From positions 4,569,001-4,633,000 of the forward strand of contig NZ_CP036433.1 in assembly GCF_007751035.1 (NCBI RefSeq): a stretch of 64,000 nt of DNA. Reading direction: 5' to 3'. The notes beneath the pieces are model-generated. The model worked only from the letters and a program-made list of their open reading frames with translations, was not told the DNA's origin and did not search any database. The stretch is from Lignipirellula cremea. Lineage in GTDB: Bacteria > Planctomycetota > Planctomycetia > Pirellulales > Pirellulaceae. The translations under genes were made by a program, and so were the position numbers. This document shows, piece after piece, positions 37,788 through 48,246 of this stretch (its first letter is position 1; each line of letters opens with the position of its first letter).

Positions 37788-40361
37788 TTACCAGGGATTG
37801 CGGCGCCAGGTCTGCACCTTGACCTGGTCGGGCAAAAGCTGGATGCGGATGGCGCCTGTTTCGGCCGTATGCAGCACCTGGGCGCCTGCTGCTTGAAAGC
37901 CCGTTTGGGAATCGGTCAGATCGCGTCCGCCTCCGCCGGAGATTAGTGCCCATTCTGGCCGGCACCATGTGGCGAACCGTTCCGGAGCACTGCCGGAACT
38001 ACCATGGTGGGGCGCGAGTGTAACGTCGCAGTCGATGGGATCGGACTGCAGCAACCGGTCCATTCCTTGCTCTTCCAGGTCGCCGGTCAGTAACAGGGAG
38101 CGGCCTGCGTACTCCAGGTTTAGCACCACGCTGTTGGCGTTGTCAGAGCCGCCGACGCCTTCGGCCGTCGGATGCAGGCAGCGCAGCATCGCTCCGCAGT
38201 CGAACTCCAGCATGTCGCCCGCCTTGATTTCCTTCAGCTCGGCGCCGGAATCCAGGATTGCCTGGCGAAGCGCGAGCAGACCGGGCGATGTCTGCTGGAA
38301 CATCACCGGAGAGACGTAAACTTCGCGGATCGTCACCTGCTGCAGCAGGTCGGGCAGGGCGTTGTAATGATCGGCGTCGGCGTGGGACAGAATCACGGCG
38401 TCCAGATGTGTTGAGCCGGTATAGTACACGGCGCCGGCAATCGCCCTGGCGCCGGGTTGCGGCTGGCCCAGTCGCCCTGCGTCGTACAGTACTCTTTTGC
38501 CGTCGGGCGATTCCAGCAACACGCTCAGGCCGTGTCCCATCGCCAGCACGGTGCAATCGAACCCGCCGGCTCGGTCTTTCGCCAGTTGCGCCGCTCCGGT
38601 CAGCAATAGACCACAAGCGGCCCAGGCGGCCAGCAAAGCCGCCTGCCAGCGAAGCGGCAACGACCGCCGGTAGAGAATGGCAAGGCAGGCAGCGACCACA
38701 TAAAAGACGATCGTCCACCACCAGGTCATGCCGACCGTCCACCAGTGTCCCCAGGAAAGGCCCGCCGCCCTGGCGACAAGTCCTTCCATCAGCGACAGCG
38801 AAGCGTCGCACGGCAGGGCAAAAACGGGGGACAAAACAGGGATCAGCCAGCCGGCCAGTAACAGGGCAAACCCGGAAAACAGGGCGACCGCCGTCAAAGG
38901 CGCCAGCAGAGGCCCTAGCAAAAGAGCCGCCGGCGCCGCGACGTGAAATGTTCCCATCACTAGCGGCAGTGTCGCCAGCCAGACACAAACTCCCGCCAGC
39001 CAGCCTCGCCATACCGCGTAGCAACTGTTGCGAGCTAAACGTTCCGGCCAGGGTCGGCTACGGGCAATCAACCGGTCCAGAGGATCCGTCACAGGTTTCC
39101 GACGGAACAAGGGCGCACACAAGTTCAAGGTCGCCACCGCCAGAAAGGAGAGCTGGGCTCCTGTCGAAAACAGCTCCGCCGGATTGCAGGCCAGCAGAAA
39201 CAAGGCGGCCGCCGCAATCGTGTTGAGACCAAGAGCCGGCCGGCCCAGTCGCGACGCCAGGCAGGCCGCCGAAATCACCACGGCCGCACGCACGACCGGT
39301 GGACGAGCCTCGGTAAGCAGCGCAAAAAACACCACGAATAGTATCACCAACAGCAGAGTTGTTCGTCGCGAGACCAGCCCCAGTCGACCCAGCAGCCAGA
39401 CGCCGCTGGTCAGCATTGCCAGGTGCATGCCGGAAATCGCCAGTACATGGATGACTCCCGCCAGAAAGAACTGCTGCGTGCGGCCTTGCTCTAATTGCTC
39501 TCGCTGACCCAGCACCAGCGCGGCCGCCAGTGGAGCGTTGGTCGGGCTCAGGTAACGCTCAAAGGTCTGTCGCCCCTGGTCGCGCAACCGGCTGAGCAGG
39601 CGTCGTGGGCCCAGCCAGGATCCCTCCAGCAGAACGCTGACGCTGGCGGGCTGTTTGGCGCGTAGTCGACAAAGCTGCCGCTGGGCGCGCAGCTGCTCCT
39701 GGTAGTTGAAGCCGCCCGGGTTTTCGTCGGGCGGAGCACGGTCGAGCATGCCGAGTATTTCGATCAGGTCGCCTGACTCCACCTGGGGCAGGTGGCCGTC
39801 AACATGCAGGGTGGTCAGCCCCGATGCAGGCCGCCAGACGTCGCCGTGTCGCAGGGCCGTCACGCGCAGGGACAATCGCGTGTGATCTCCCTGCTGCATC
39901 GTGGCCAGCGGGTTGAACGGCGGCGCGGGAACCAGGACCGGCGAGCCGAGCGCGATGGCCCTGACCGCGACCCGTTGTGGCTCCTCCGTGGCGACCAGGC
40001 CCAGTTCATCGGCCGGATAAACCGACCAGTATTGATGATGTCGCATGCCGCCCGCGGAGGCCGCCGCTAACAGCAAGCAGATCGTCGCCGGCATGCGAGC
40101 GTCGAAGCGACGGCAAACGGCCCAGCCGACCAGGGCCGCCGCTGCGGCGCCCAGCCAGCAGGGCATGCCGGGGGGCGTATAGCGATCCAGCACCATCCCG
40201 GCGGCAAATGCGCCGGCCAGGAAAACCAGGGGCTGATGCGGCAGGACCTTTGTCACCGCCGACGACCGAGCCGTGCCGGGCGACGGACTTTCGTCGGTTG
40301 CACGGGACGGGAGTTGCGCGGAGGAAGCGATGCGGGGTTCGTCTGCCATGGCCCTGCTCAT
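37788..40361 (-). CDS. comEC: ComEC/Rec2-type DNA uptake channel protein
   Basis: An 857-residue inner-membrane protein. Residues 1-130 have short helices and an N-terminal DUF4131-like region, followed by a soluble OB-like segment (DVWRPASGLTTLHVDGHLPQ). The Competence domain with many helices has the signature HVLAISGMHLAML and later FSTGAQLSFLAV. The C-terminal metallo-beta-lactamase-like domain keeps LSHADADHYNALPDLL and APHHGSSGS. The layout is the complete three-domain form. It should form the channel for single-stranded DNA entry. An AGGTG lies before the ATG at 40361; a GTG two codons upstream is possible. It lies downstream of hisB on the same strand (143 bp). Confidence 0.93.
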   Translation of the reverse strand: MSRAMADEPRIASSAQLPSRATDESPSPGTARSSAVTKVLPHQPLVFLAGAFAAGMVLDRYTPPGMPCWLGAAAAALVGWAVCRRFDARMPATICLLLAAASAGGMRHHQYWSVYPADELGLVATEEPQRVAVRAIALGSPVLVPAPPFNPLATMQQGDHTRLSLRVTALRHGDVWRPASGLTTLHVDGHLPQVESGDLIEILGMLDRAPPDENPGGFNYQEQLRAQRQLCRLRAKQPASVSVLLEGSWLGPRRLLSRLRDQGRQTFERYLSPTNAPLAAALVLGQREQLEQGRTQQFFLAGVIHVLAISGMHLAMLTSGVWLLGRLGLVSRRTTLLLVILFVVFFALLTEARPPVVRAAVVISAACLASRLGRPALGLNTIAAAALFLLACNPAELFSTGAQLSFLAVATLNLCAPLFRRKPVTDPLDRLIARSRPWPERLARNSCYAVWRGWLAGVCVWLATLPLVMGTFHVAAPAALLLGPLLAPLTAVALFSGFALLLAGWLIPVLSPVFALPCDASLSLMEGLVARAAGLSWGHWWTVGMTWWWTIVFYVVAACLAILYRRSLPLRWQAALLAAWAACGLLLTGAAQLAKDRAGGFDCTVLAMGHGLSVLLESPDGKRVLYDAGRLGQPQPGARAIAGAVYYTGSTHLDAVILSHADADHYNALPDLLQQVTIREVYVSPVMFQQTSPGLLALRQAILDSGAELKEIKAGDMLEFDCGAMLRCLHPTAEGVGGSDNANSVVLNLEYAGRSLLLTGDLEEQGMDRLLQSDPIDCDVTLAPHHGSSGSAPERFATWCRPEWALISGGGGRDLTDSQTGFQAAGAQVLHTAETGAIRIQLLPDQVKVQTWRRNPW

Positions 40362-40504
40362 CGACACCTAAAGCCGACCGGAAGTCGGCCGTTCTGCGTC
40401 TCTCGGGGAGATTCGCATTTTTGCCCTGCTAAAAAGGCTTCTTTTCAGGGCCAGTTCCTGCTCGCAGCGAAACAACCCGACGCCGAAGTATTTCTTCGCT
40501 GGCG

Positions 40505-41098
40505 TCAGGTGGTCAGCGTCCCTTTGGTGCTGGGAACGCCCGTTTGCCGCGGGTCGTTTTCAATGGCCATGCGCAGGGCGCGGGCGGCGCATTTGAAAAT
40601 GCCTTCGCTTACATGGTGGCTGTTGCGGCCGTGGTGCACGATGACATGCAGATTGCACAGGGCGTTGGCGGCGGTCGCCTGCCAGAAGTCCTCGATCAGT
40701 TCGCTGTCGAAAGTTCCGATCTTGGCGGCGGGGATTTCGGCCTGGAAAACCATGTAATAGCGACCGCTGAGATCGATGGCCGTGGTCACCAGGGTTTCTT
40801 CCATCGGCAAGGTGAAGTGCCCGTACCGGCGAATGCCGCGTTTGTCCCCGAGCGCCTGGCGAATTGCCTGACCGAGGCAGATGCCGACATCTTCGACCGT
40901 GTGGTGGTCGTCGACATGCAGGTCGCCCTGGGCTTCTACGGTCAGGTCGATCATCGAGTGGCGGGAGAACAGTTCCAGCATGTGGTCGAAGAAGCCGACC
41001 CCGGTGGAGATTTTGGAGACGCCTGTGCCATCGAGATCGATCGACAGGGCGATTTTTGTCTCGGCGGTGCTGCGCTCAATGTGGGCGGTTCGGGACAT
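40505..41098 (-). CDS. hisB: imidazoleglycerol-phosphate dehydratase
   Basis: A 197-residue single-function HisB. Metal-binding histidine clusters are visible: [32 protein letters not shown], and [16 protein letters not shown]. The length is that of the stand-alone enzyme without the phosphatase domain seen in enterobacteria. It starts 5 nt past the hisC stop codon, which points to translational coupling. Confidence 0.96.
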   Translation of the reverse strand: MSRTAHIERSTAETKIALSIDLDGTGVSKISTGVGFFDHMLELFSRHSMIDLTVEAQGDLHVDDHHTVEDVGICLGQAIRQALGDKRGIRRYGHFTLPMEETLVTTAIDLSGRYYMVFQAEIPAAKIGTFDSELIEDFWQATAANALCNLHVIVHHGRNSHHVSEGIFKCAARALRMAIENDPRQTGVPSTKGTLTT

Positions 41099-41103
41099 AA
41101 GTA

Positions 41104-42147
41104 TTACTTCAGCAGGGTTTCTAAGAGAGACAGGCAGGCATCGATCTGGCCGTCGTCGCCGACGCTGATTCGCAGCCCTTCGCCCCAGTCGGGATAGTTC
41201 ATATAACGGACAAGAATGCGACTGGCTTTGAGCTGTTCGTACAGCGGTTTGACCGGTTTTTCATGCACGCACCAGACAAAGTTGGCTTGCGAATCTGGTG
41301 CGGTGAAGCCCAGCCGGCGGACCCCCTGCAGCAGCCGCTTGCGCGAGGCCTTGACCTTTTCGACATTGGCCTGCAGCCATGCCTGGTCGTCGATTGCCGC
41401 TGTCGCCGCGGCCAACGACAGCGCGTCGCAGTTGTAGGAATCTTTGACCTTGATTAACTCGGCGATCAGGTGGGGCTGGGCGACCAGAAATCCGAACCGC
41501 AGCCCAGCCAACGCGTAGGATTTGCTGAGCGTCCGTGAGACGAGGATCTTCTCGTTTTCTTTCACCAGGTCGATACAGCTCTGCTCTGCAAAATCGACAT
41601 ACGCTTCGTCGACCACCAGGGGGCAAGGTAATCGCTCGGCAATCGCCAGGACCTCCTCCGGCGACAGCACGGTTCCGGTCGGGCTGTTCGGGTTGGGCAG
41701 GAACACCAGCTTCAGTTCGTCGGTTCCTTCGGTGAAGGCCGCGGGCAGGCTCCAGTCCGGCTGGAACGGAATCTCTTGCCACCTGGCGCCCTGCAGTTGA
41801 GCCAGGGTGCGATAAAGAATATAGCTAGGATACGGCAAGCGGATGGACTGGCCTGGTCCGACAAACGCCCGGGTGACGATCGTCAGGATATCGTCGCTGC
41901 CGTTGCCGCAGAGAATCCAGTCTGGCTCCACCCCCAGCACTTCGGCCGCCCTTTGACGGAAGGCCGTTCCGACCGGATCGGGATAACGCACCAGGGTCTG
42001 GGCGGCGGTCTGGATCGCCAGCGGCACGGCAGGGGAAGGCGGATACGGGTTCTCGTTGGTGTTGAGTTTGATGAATTTGCCCGCCTGGGGCTGCTCGCCG
42101 GGCGTGTAGCCCTGCATCGCTTCAATTTCGGGTCGAAAGAACGACAT
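41104..42147 (-). CDS. hisC: histidinol-phosphate aminotransferase
   Basis: A 347-residue PLP-dependent fold-type I aminotransferase for the imidazole acetol-phosphate step. Family motifs are [45 protein letters not shown] and [18 protein letters not shown], which contains the PLP lysine. It lies between hisD (88 bp upstream) and hisB (5 bp downstream) on the same strand, forming a hisDCB operon. Confidence 0.95.
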   Translation of the reverse strand: MSFFRPEIEAMQGYTPGEQPQAGKFIKLNTNENPYPPSPAVPLAIQTAAQTLVRYPDPVGTAFRQRAAEVLGVEPDWILCGNGSDDILTIVTRAFVGPGQSIRLPYPSYILYRTLAQLQGARWQEIPFQPDWSLPAAFTEGTDELKLVFLPNPNSPTGTVLSPEEVLAIAERLPCPLVVDEAYVDFAEQSCIDLVKENEKILVSRTLSKSYALAGLRFGFLVAQPHLIAELIKVKDSYNCDALSLAAATAAIDDQAWLQANVEKVKASRKRLLQGVRRLGFTAPDSQANFVWCVHEKPVKPLYEQLKASRILVRYMNYPDWGEGLRISVGDDGQIDACLSLLETLLK

Positions 42148-42235
42148 CGGTTTTCTCGGAGTTGGCGAAGGCGACGGGTGCGGGCCGGCGCCGCTGGGGA
42201 GGATGCAGCAAGGCGTTGCCGTGAAGACGGTCCTG

Positions 42236-43612
42236 TCAGGATGGATCGCTCGCGGCAGGCGAATCTTCCAGGCGAATGTCGACGCTGGCCCGATGCGCGG
42301 TCAGCCCTTCTTTATCCGCCAGCAACTGGATATCAGGAGCGATCTGCTCAAGCGCGCTGGCGTCGTACTGGATCACGCTGTTGCCGCGGAGGAAATCATT
42401 GGCCGTCAAGCCGGAAGCCCAGCGAGCCGTGCCGCCCGTAGGCAACACATGCGACGGCCCGGCCGCATAATCGCCCAGGGCGACGGGGCTGTAATTCCCC
42501 AGGAACGCGGCTCCGGCGAAGCGGATCTTTGCCAGCAATTCGGCCGCGTTGTCGGTGGCGATGTGCAAATGTTCGGGCGCGATGCTTTCGGTTAGGCGGC
42601 ATGCCTGTTCGGCGTCTTCGACCAGGATCAGGGCGCCAAAACTCTCCAGGCTCTGCACGGTCAGTTCGCTCCGAGACAGCCGGGCCACCTGCTTTTCCAG
42701 TTCCGCCCTCGTGGCGTTGAGGGTCGCCTCGCTCCAGGTGATCAGAATGCTGGCTCCCGGGGCGTGCTCCGACTGGGCGAGCAGATCGGCGGCGGTGAAG
42801 TCGGGACGGGTGGTTTCGTCGGCCAGCACCACCACTTCGCTGGGACCGGCGATCGAATCGATATCGACCTCTCCATAGACATGCTTCTTGGCCAGTGCGA
42901 CAAACAGGCTGCCGGGGCCGACGATCTTGTCAACCGCGGGCAGACCCTCCACGCCGTACGCCAGGGCGGCGACGGCCTGGGCGCCGCCGATGCGATAGAC
43001 CTCGCTGACCCCCGCTTCGCGGCAGACGGCCAGGACATCAGGGTTGTTGGAGCCGAAGTCGGTAGGCGGAGCGACCACGGCGATCTGTTTGACTCCCGCC
43101 GCCATTGCAGGAACGGCCGTCATCAGCACGGTGGACGGATAGGCGGCGGCTCCGCCCGGGACGCAGACCCCGATCCGTTCCAGCGGCAGATAGCGTTGCC
43201 GCAAGAGGACGCCGGGCCGGCGGACTTCGACATCGCGCAGGAGCAGGGCCTGTTGGAATTCCAGAATGTTGTCGCGGATGCGGCGGACGGTCGCCAGAAA
43301 GGCAGGGTCGGCAGCGCGATGGGCGGCGTCGATCTCGGCTTCGGACACTCTGAGCGTGGCCGCGGTGAGTTCAGCACTGTCGAGCTTCAGGCCGTAACGC
43401 AGCACGGCCGGAAGGCCTTCCTGTTGCACGTCGCGGCAGATCCGGGCGACAACCTGCTGGGGCGAAAGGGCCTCGCCGAAAACTTCGATCGTGCGACGCC
43501 GGCCGGCCTCGCTGACCACATCGCCGCGGGGGCTGAGTTTTTCCCGCAAGGCGTCGAGTGCTGCGCCGACGTCGTGGCGACGGGCGTCAATAAAGGGAAT
43601 GGAAAGCGACAT
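42236..43612 (-). CDS. hisD: histidinol dehydrogenase
   Basis: A 458-residue NAD- and Zn-dependent enzyme for the last two oxidations of histidine synthesis. Seen are RIGVCVPGGAAAYPSTVLM, RIGGAQAVAALAYG, KIVGPGSLFVALAKK, VLADE, AQSEHAPGA and SIAPEHLHIAT, which contains the catalytic Glu-His pair. The ATG at 43612 (MSLSIPFID) is preferred; an ATG three codons upstream is also possible. It is the first gene of the hisD-hisC-hisB run. Upstream (43613-43790) a weak candidate promoter was seen but is not listed. Confidence 0.95.
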   Translation of the reverse strand: MSLSIPFIDARRHDVGAALDALREKLSPRGDVVSEAGRRRTIEVFGEALSPQQVVARICRDVQQEGLPAVLRYGLKLDSAELTAATLRVSEAEIDAAHRAADPAFLATVRRIRDNILEFQQALLLRDVEVRRPGVLLRQRYLPLERIGVCVPGGAAAYPSTVLMTAVPAMAAGVKQIAVVAPPTDFGSNNPDVLAVCREAGVSEVYRIGGAQAVAALAYGVEGLPAVDKIVGPGSLFVALAKKHVYGEVDIDSIAGPSEVVVLADETTRPDFTAADLLAQSEHAPGASILITWSEATLNATRAELEKQVARLSRSELTVQSLESFGALILVEDAEQACRLTESIAPEHLHIATDNAAELLAKIRFAGAAFLGNYSPVALGDYAAGPSHVLPTGGTARWASGLTANDFLRGNSVIQYDASALEQIAPDIQLLADKEGLTAHRASVDIRLEDSPAASDPS

Positions 43613-43790
43613 CGGCAACAAACGGGCAAGCGGAAGCAGGCGGAATCGACGAAACAGCAGGACCCGCGAGGACGATCCCGGGTTCGCTCACAAAAACCTA
43701 TTGTGACTCCCCATTCGTCCAGCGCAAAGGTGGAGGGGACCGGTTCGCTCGACATTGGGTCGGACCAGGAGATCGCCGCGGTTTCACCGA

Positions 43791-45512
43791 CTAGTCGGTG
43801 GGCGACCGCTGCAGGCAGAGAATGCAGACGTCGTCGTTCTGCAGATGCCCGGCCGCGTGCCGTTCCATGGCGTTCAGCAGGGCCGTCCCCAGGGCGGCGG
43901 CGCCCGTTCCGCCCTGGGCGAGAACCTCCCGGATGCTGGGCGTGCCAAAGCAGGCCAGGTGGGAATTCATGGAGTCGCTCAAACCATCGGTATAAAGCAG
44001 AATCGCATCGCCGGACTGCATGTCGAGGGTTTCTTCGGTATACGTTCCTGCAGGGTCGACGCCAACGGGCGTGCCCATCTGCTGCAGCGTCAGCTCTTTC
44101 ACTTCGCCGGCGCCGTTTCGCAGTAACGGATTCATGTGACCCGAGTTGACGAGGGTCAAGCGGTGCTGATGCGGATCCAGCACGGCGATTACCAGTGTGA
44201 CAAAGCCGTCGGCCATGTCGCGTTCACAAAACTGCCGGTTCAGCCGCTGCATGGCCTGCGCAGGCGACGGCTCTGTCAGCAGCCAATAGCGAACGTCGCT
44301 GCACAAGCGGGCCATCACAAGCGCGGCCGCGGCTCCCTTCCCCGACACATCGCCCTGCACGATTGCCAGGCGACCGTCCGGCAGCTCGATATAGTCGTAA
44401 TAGTCTCCGCCCATGTCGTTGGCGGCGCGATAATGCTGGAAGAATTCATAGCCGCAGCGGTTCGGGGCGCGGCTGGGCAGAAAGTGCATTTGCACGTCGT
44501 GGGCCATGCGCAAGTCGCGTTTTCTGGCGTCGAATTCCCGCTGGGCCTCGTGGGCTTCCACATATTCGACCGCCTGGCCGGCCATCAGCGCGACGCTGAC
44601 CAGTACATCCAGATCGAGCTGGTTGAAGGGTGCCCGCGGATTGTGGGTTTCTACATGGATTACCCCCAGCGGTTTTTTTCGCGGTCCCAGTAACGGGGCG
44701 CAGATGAACGAGCGGATGCGTTCTTCAAAAATCGAGGCCGACATTTGATCGAGGCGCTCGTCGTTGATGGCGTCGCTGCTGAGAAAGGCGGAGCCTTCGG
44801 CCATCACGCGCGAGGCCATTTCGCCGCCGACCGGATTGATCGTATCGCTGGAATCGCCCAGGTCGTGGATCGCCTTGGCGATCAGGCGACCGCCAGCCCG
44901 TTCCTCCTGCAGGATGTAGGCGCGGTCAGTTTGCGGAAAGGTTTTTACGACCCCTTCGAGGATGCGGGGCAGCACGTACTCCAGATCGAGGGAGCTGCCA
45001 ACCGAATGGGTGATATCGAGGATCGCCCGCAGTTTGACGTCGGCGTTGACTGCCGCCCGTAAGTCGGCGCTGGACCGTGCGTCCAGTTCGGCGACGATAT
45101 TGGGTTCCTCGTCGCTTCGAGTTTCGCTGGCTTTGAGCAGTTTTACCTGCTCGACCTTTGCCCTGACGGTGTCGCCATCGGACCTGGCCGAAACGGTGGG
45201 CTGATCGTCGGAGGTGGACTCTCCAAAACCGAGGACGATATCGTAGATCCGGATCCGGTCCCGGTCGCCCAGGCGGGTGCGTTTGGTGATCGCCTTGCCG
45301 TTGACGTGGGTGCCGTTCACGCTGTCCAGGTCTTCAACATACCAGACATCGGAATCACACAGCAGGCGACAGTGCTGGCGGGACACAGTTCGACTGGCGA
45401 ACGGAATATCGCAGGTGGAATCGCGACCAATCAGGACCTCTCGCCCCGAAAGCACAAACGATGCGCCGACATTCATTCCCGACAGAATCACTAAGGTGGG
45501 CATAAACCGCAT
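43791..45512 (-). CDS. FHA-GAF-PP2C (SpoIIE-type) serine phosphatase
   Basis: A 573-residue cytosolic signalling protein of three domains. Residues ~1-100 are an FHA phosphothreonine-binding domain (LIGRDSTCDIPFASRTVSRQH, DLDSVNGTHVNG). Residues ~160-325 are a GAF domain. Residues ~335-570 are a PP2C SpoIIE domain (GGDYYDYIELPDG, VQGDVSGKGAAAALVMARL, LLYTDGLSD, NDDVCILCL). The FHA part should recruit it to phosphoproteins made by Ser/Thr kinases, which planctomycetes have in number. The GAF part may sense a small ligand. No kinase or STAS gene is adjacent. It shares the PP2C type, including the DYYDYIELPDG string, with the gene at 9354. Confidence 0.92.
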   Translation of the reverse strand: MRFMPTLVILSGMNVGASFVLSGREVLIGRDSTCDIPFASRTVSRQHCRLLCDSDVWYVEDLDSVNGTHVNGKAITKRTRLGDRDRIRIYDIVLGFGESTSDDQPTVSARSDGDTVRAKVEQVKLLKASETRSDEEPNIVAELDARSSADLRAAVNADVKLRAILDITHSVGSSLDLEYVLPRILEGVVKTFPQTDRAYILQEERAGGRLIAKAIHDLGDSSDTINPVGGEMASRVMAEGSAFLSSDAINDERLDQMSASIFEERIRSFICAPLLGPRKKPLGVIHVETHNPRAPFNQLDLDVLVSVALMAGQAVEYVEAHEAQREFDARKRDLRMAHDVQMHFLPSRAPNRCGYEFFQHYRAANDMGGDYYDYIELPDGRLAIVQGDVSGKGAAAALVMARLCSDVRYWLLTEPSPAQAMQRLNRQFCERDMADGFVTLVIAVLDPHQHRLTLVNSGHMNPLLRNGAGEVKELTLQQMGTPVGVDPAGTYTEETLDMQSGDAILLYTDGLSDSMNSHLACFGTPSIREVLAQGGTGAAALGTALLNAMERHAAGHLQNDDVCILCLQRSPTD

Positions 45513-46036
45513 ATTCCCAAGTCAGGGCGATCATGAATTTCTTGTTAGAACGCTACGGAAGTGCGTTCGTCCGAAGGACTCCATTCTTCAACCTTCCTTG
45601 GAAACCCCTTGTCCTAGGGGATTCAGCGGTTCCGCTGGAAAGAGCCAGTTACTTTACCGGTTTAATGGTCTTAGGTGCGCTTTGAATGCGGTAAGCGAGC
45701 CAAAGAAAGGCCAAAAAAGGGAACGCCCAGAAAACGACGTGGTTCGTGGTAGATGATTACGAAGGTGGGAAGTCGCACGGGGTGCTCGCCGATAAAACAG
45801 GCGGAGCCTATCGTCTTGCTAAATCTTAATATACAGCAAGTAAAGTGGGTCTGTCTACCTGCTGCCGAGGGGGTTGCCCGGATAAAGAGCGAAGTTCACC
45901 GGGGTGTTCAGGAGTGGACGCTAAGGGCTTGTTCGCCGCCCTCGCAGGTCGGGAGCTACCACGATCGCCCGCATGTCCGCGAAGCTGTGCAGGTTGTGTA
46001 ACCCTTGCACTTCAAAGAGTTTACGTTCAGGATTCC
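45513..46036. other. Intergenic region, no gene seen
   Basis: 524 bp upstream of the FHA phosphatase and downstream of the response regulator. It includes a short dyad CCCCT...AGGGG near 45605-45620. No protein-like frame or RNA was recognised. Confidence 0.4.
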
Positions 46037-46423
46037 TCAGGACCACTGGTACGTTTGCCACATCGCATCGTTGACGACACTGGTGATATCGCGAAAGCTG
46101 ATGGGCTTGGCGTGGACGCTGAAAACCTGCGCCCGCTTCGCTTCCTCTTTGATATCTTCATCCAGGGCGGCCGACATCAAAATGCACGGCAGACGGGACT
46201 GCAGTTCCTTTACCCGGCGAATTGCTTCCAGGCCGCTGAGTTTAGGCATGTGCAGATCGAGCAACGCCAGATGTACCGGTTCGCGACGGACGATCTCCAC
46301 GGCCTCGGCGCCGTTGGCGGCCAGAATGGTGCGAAAACCGAGAGGCTGAAATACTTCCTGCAGCGTCTCGCGGAGATCGCGATCGTCGTCGGTGATCAGC
46401 AGGCAAGGGTATTCCAGAACCAT
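46037..46423 (-). CDS. single-domain response regulator (CheY-like)
   Basis: A 128-residue receiver domain without an output domain. The acidic pair is Asp12-Asp13 (LITDDDRD), the phospho-acceptor is Asp56 (LALLDLHMP), the switch Ser is 84 (ILMSAA) and Lys106 is in HAKP. All are present, so it should be phosphorylated and act by protein contact. The ATG at 46423 has GGGAG upstream; an in-frame start at 46465 is less likely. It is upstream of the FHA-GAF-PP2C gene on the same strand, but 524 bp away. No histidine kinase is nearby. Confidence 0.9.
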   Translation of the reverse strand: MVLEYPCLLITDDDRDLRETLQEVFQPLGFRTILAANGAEAVEIVRREPVHLALLDLHMPKLSGLEAIRRVKELQSRLPCILMSAALDEDIKEEAKRAQVFSVHAKPISFRDITSVVNDAMWQTYQWS

Positions 46424-47126
46424 CGCAACGCTCCCAGGCAGGGTCAAAACATCCTTCTCGTACAAGGCGGCGCCAAAAGATCGTGAAGCTTGGCGGGCGA
46501 GTCCTCTAAGAAGGATTATAGTTGGCGTGCAAAGCGTGCGCCGCCCAATTCAAGGCATTTGGAAGATTTTGAGCCCGGCGGAAAAAAATCGGTGTAAACC
46601 ATTAACCTTCCCAGTCTTTTAACAGTATTGGCGATGCGAAAAAAGACGAATCGGCGAGGCTGGATTTCTGGCAAAGGTCCGAGTCACGGTGGCGACTGCT
46701 GTCAAACAGGCAGCTTTTGCTGGCAAATCCAGCGTTTTCCCAAGGGGCCGCGTCCAGTTCGGCAGGCCAGTCCACGGCAGCACCATCGTGGGAAGCGGCC
46801 GAATCGGATCTCACTTTCGCCCGCTTGCCAGAGATCGCTGCATTCTTATACTACTTAAGCGTTTGACGTTCGGCGTCTTGTCGAGAGACGCCCGCTCGCC
46901 GCTTCCTGCCGAGCTACCGCCAACGGGCCGTTGCGGCCTTGATCGCTGGACTCACGAACATCTGTGTGGTCGGATCAATGCTGGATTCGTTTTTCGAATC
47001 GGTTCCTGGCAGTTTACCGGCCAGTTTGCGCTGGACGCCCTATCCCCGGTTGAGGGGCGCGGGGCGTACAAGAGGGATGTCAGGTAAACGTCTTCGCTTG
47101 AGTGTTGCTCCAACGAAAGAATCGCT
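46424..47126. other. Divergent intergenic region upstream of sdhCAB
   Basis: 703 bp between the response-regulator gene (leftward) and sdhC (rightward). It holds the candidate sdh promoter at 46825-46852. Several short open frames on both strands lack protein character or ribosome sites. Confidence 0.4.
46825..46852 (+). promoter_or_regulatory. candidate promoter TTGCCA-N16-TATACT upstream of sdhC
   Basis: TTGCCA (46825-46830) and TATACT (46847-46852), each five of six to the sigma70-like consensus, are 16 bp apart. They lie 275 bp before the sdhC start, which would leave a long leader. Confidence 0.4.
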
Positions 47127-48170
47127 GTGACTGCTGACAAAACGGACGCGTCATTCTTTGCGCGGCACGAGTTTTTAATTCTCCGCCTGCACTCGCTCAC
47201 CGGCCTGATTCCGGTCGGGGCTTATATGGTGGTGCACTTGCTTACCAATGCGAGTGTGATGGCGGGCGCCGCCGCCTTTCAGAACTCAGTCTTTCAGATT
47301 CACAGCCTGGGGCCGCTGCTCCCGCTGGTGGAATGGGTCTTTATTTTCCTGCCGCTCCTGTTTCACGGGATTGTCGGGCTGGTCATCATCCGCCGCGGGG
47401 TGATCAATACCAGCCAATACACCTTTGCCAGCAACGTCCGCTATACGCTGCAGCGGGCGACAGGCATGATTGCCTTTGTGTTTATCATGTGGCATGTGTT
47501 TCATATGCACGGCTGGTTACATTCGGATTCCTGGCTGGCGAACATCGCCGGTCCTCTGGGGGGAGCAAAGTTCCGCCCCTATAACGCCGCTTCTTCGGCG
47601 GGCGCCGCCATGCAGCAGTCGCCTTTGATCCTGGCGATCTATGCCGTCGGCGTGCTGTCCAGCGTCTTCCATCTGGCCAACGGCTTGTGGACGATGGGCA
47701 TCACCTGGGGTTTGTGGACGACTCCCCAGGCGCAAGCCCGAGCCAACTGGATCGCCGTCGCCGTCGGCCTGTTTCTGACGATCGTGAGCGTCTCCGCCAT
47801 CACGGGTTTCGCCACGATCAATGTGCCTGAGGCCCGTAAGATTGAAGACGAAGCCTACGAAGCTCGGGTGTCGTCGCACATGATCGAGCCCGATGAGCAC
47901 AAGCGAACACACGATCAGGGCGACGTTCACGCCGCCGGCAGCCACACGCACGAGCATGCCGAAGAACATGGCCACGATCATGGAAACACGCATGACCCCG
48001 TGATCAGCGGGACGCAGGCTCCGACCGCGTCGGAACCCTCGCCGTCGACTACGCCAGCGCCCTCGCAGCCCGACGACGCCACACCTGTTTCCGATCAGCC
48101 CGATGTCCCTGCGGCGGGACCAGGCAACGAAGAGGCCGGCGGTGCGGAACCAGAGCCGCCGACCCCGTAG
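47127..48170 (+). CDS. sdhC: succinate dehydrogenase cytochrome b subunit, with a His-rich acidic C-terminal tail
   Basis: A 347-residue membrane anchor of complex II, of the single-subunit (B. subtilis-like) type with five helices. Heme-ligand candidates are His22 (LRLHSLTG), HGIVGLVII and the MWHVFHMHGW cluster. The membrane domain ends at about residue 235. Beyond it lie ~110 extra residues with a His/Asp/Glu cluster (HTHEHAEEHGHDHGNTHD), then Pro/Ser/Glu-rich sequence. The usual length is 200-240, so the tail is extra. The start is GTG at 47127, supported by the family start. It is the first gene of sdhCAB. Confidence 0.9.
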   Translation: MTADKTDASFFARHEFLILRLHSLTGLIPVGAYMVVHLLTNASVMAGAAAFQNSVFQIHSLGPLLPLVEWVFIFLPLLFHGIVGLVIIRRGVINTSQYTFASNVRYTLQRATGMIAFVFIMWHVFHMHGWLHSDSWLANIAGPLGGAKFRPYNAASSAGAAMQQSPLILAIYAVGVLSSVFHLANGLWTMGITWGLWTTPQAQARANWIAVAVGLFLTIVSVSAITGFATINVPEARKIEDEAYEARVSSHMIEPDEHKRTHDQGDVHAAGSHTHEHAEEHGHDHGNTHDPVISGTQAPTASEPSPSTTPAPSQPDDATPVSDQPDVPAAGPGNEEAGGAEPEPPTP

Positions 48171-48246
48171 TCCCCAATCGGGCGGTTTCTTCCAAGATTT
48201 CCAGTGCGAATCATTTAAACAGGCACACCAGCAGATAGGCTTTGTC

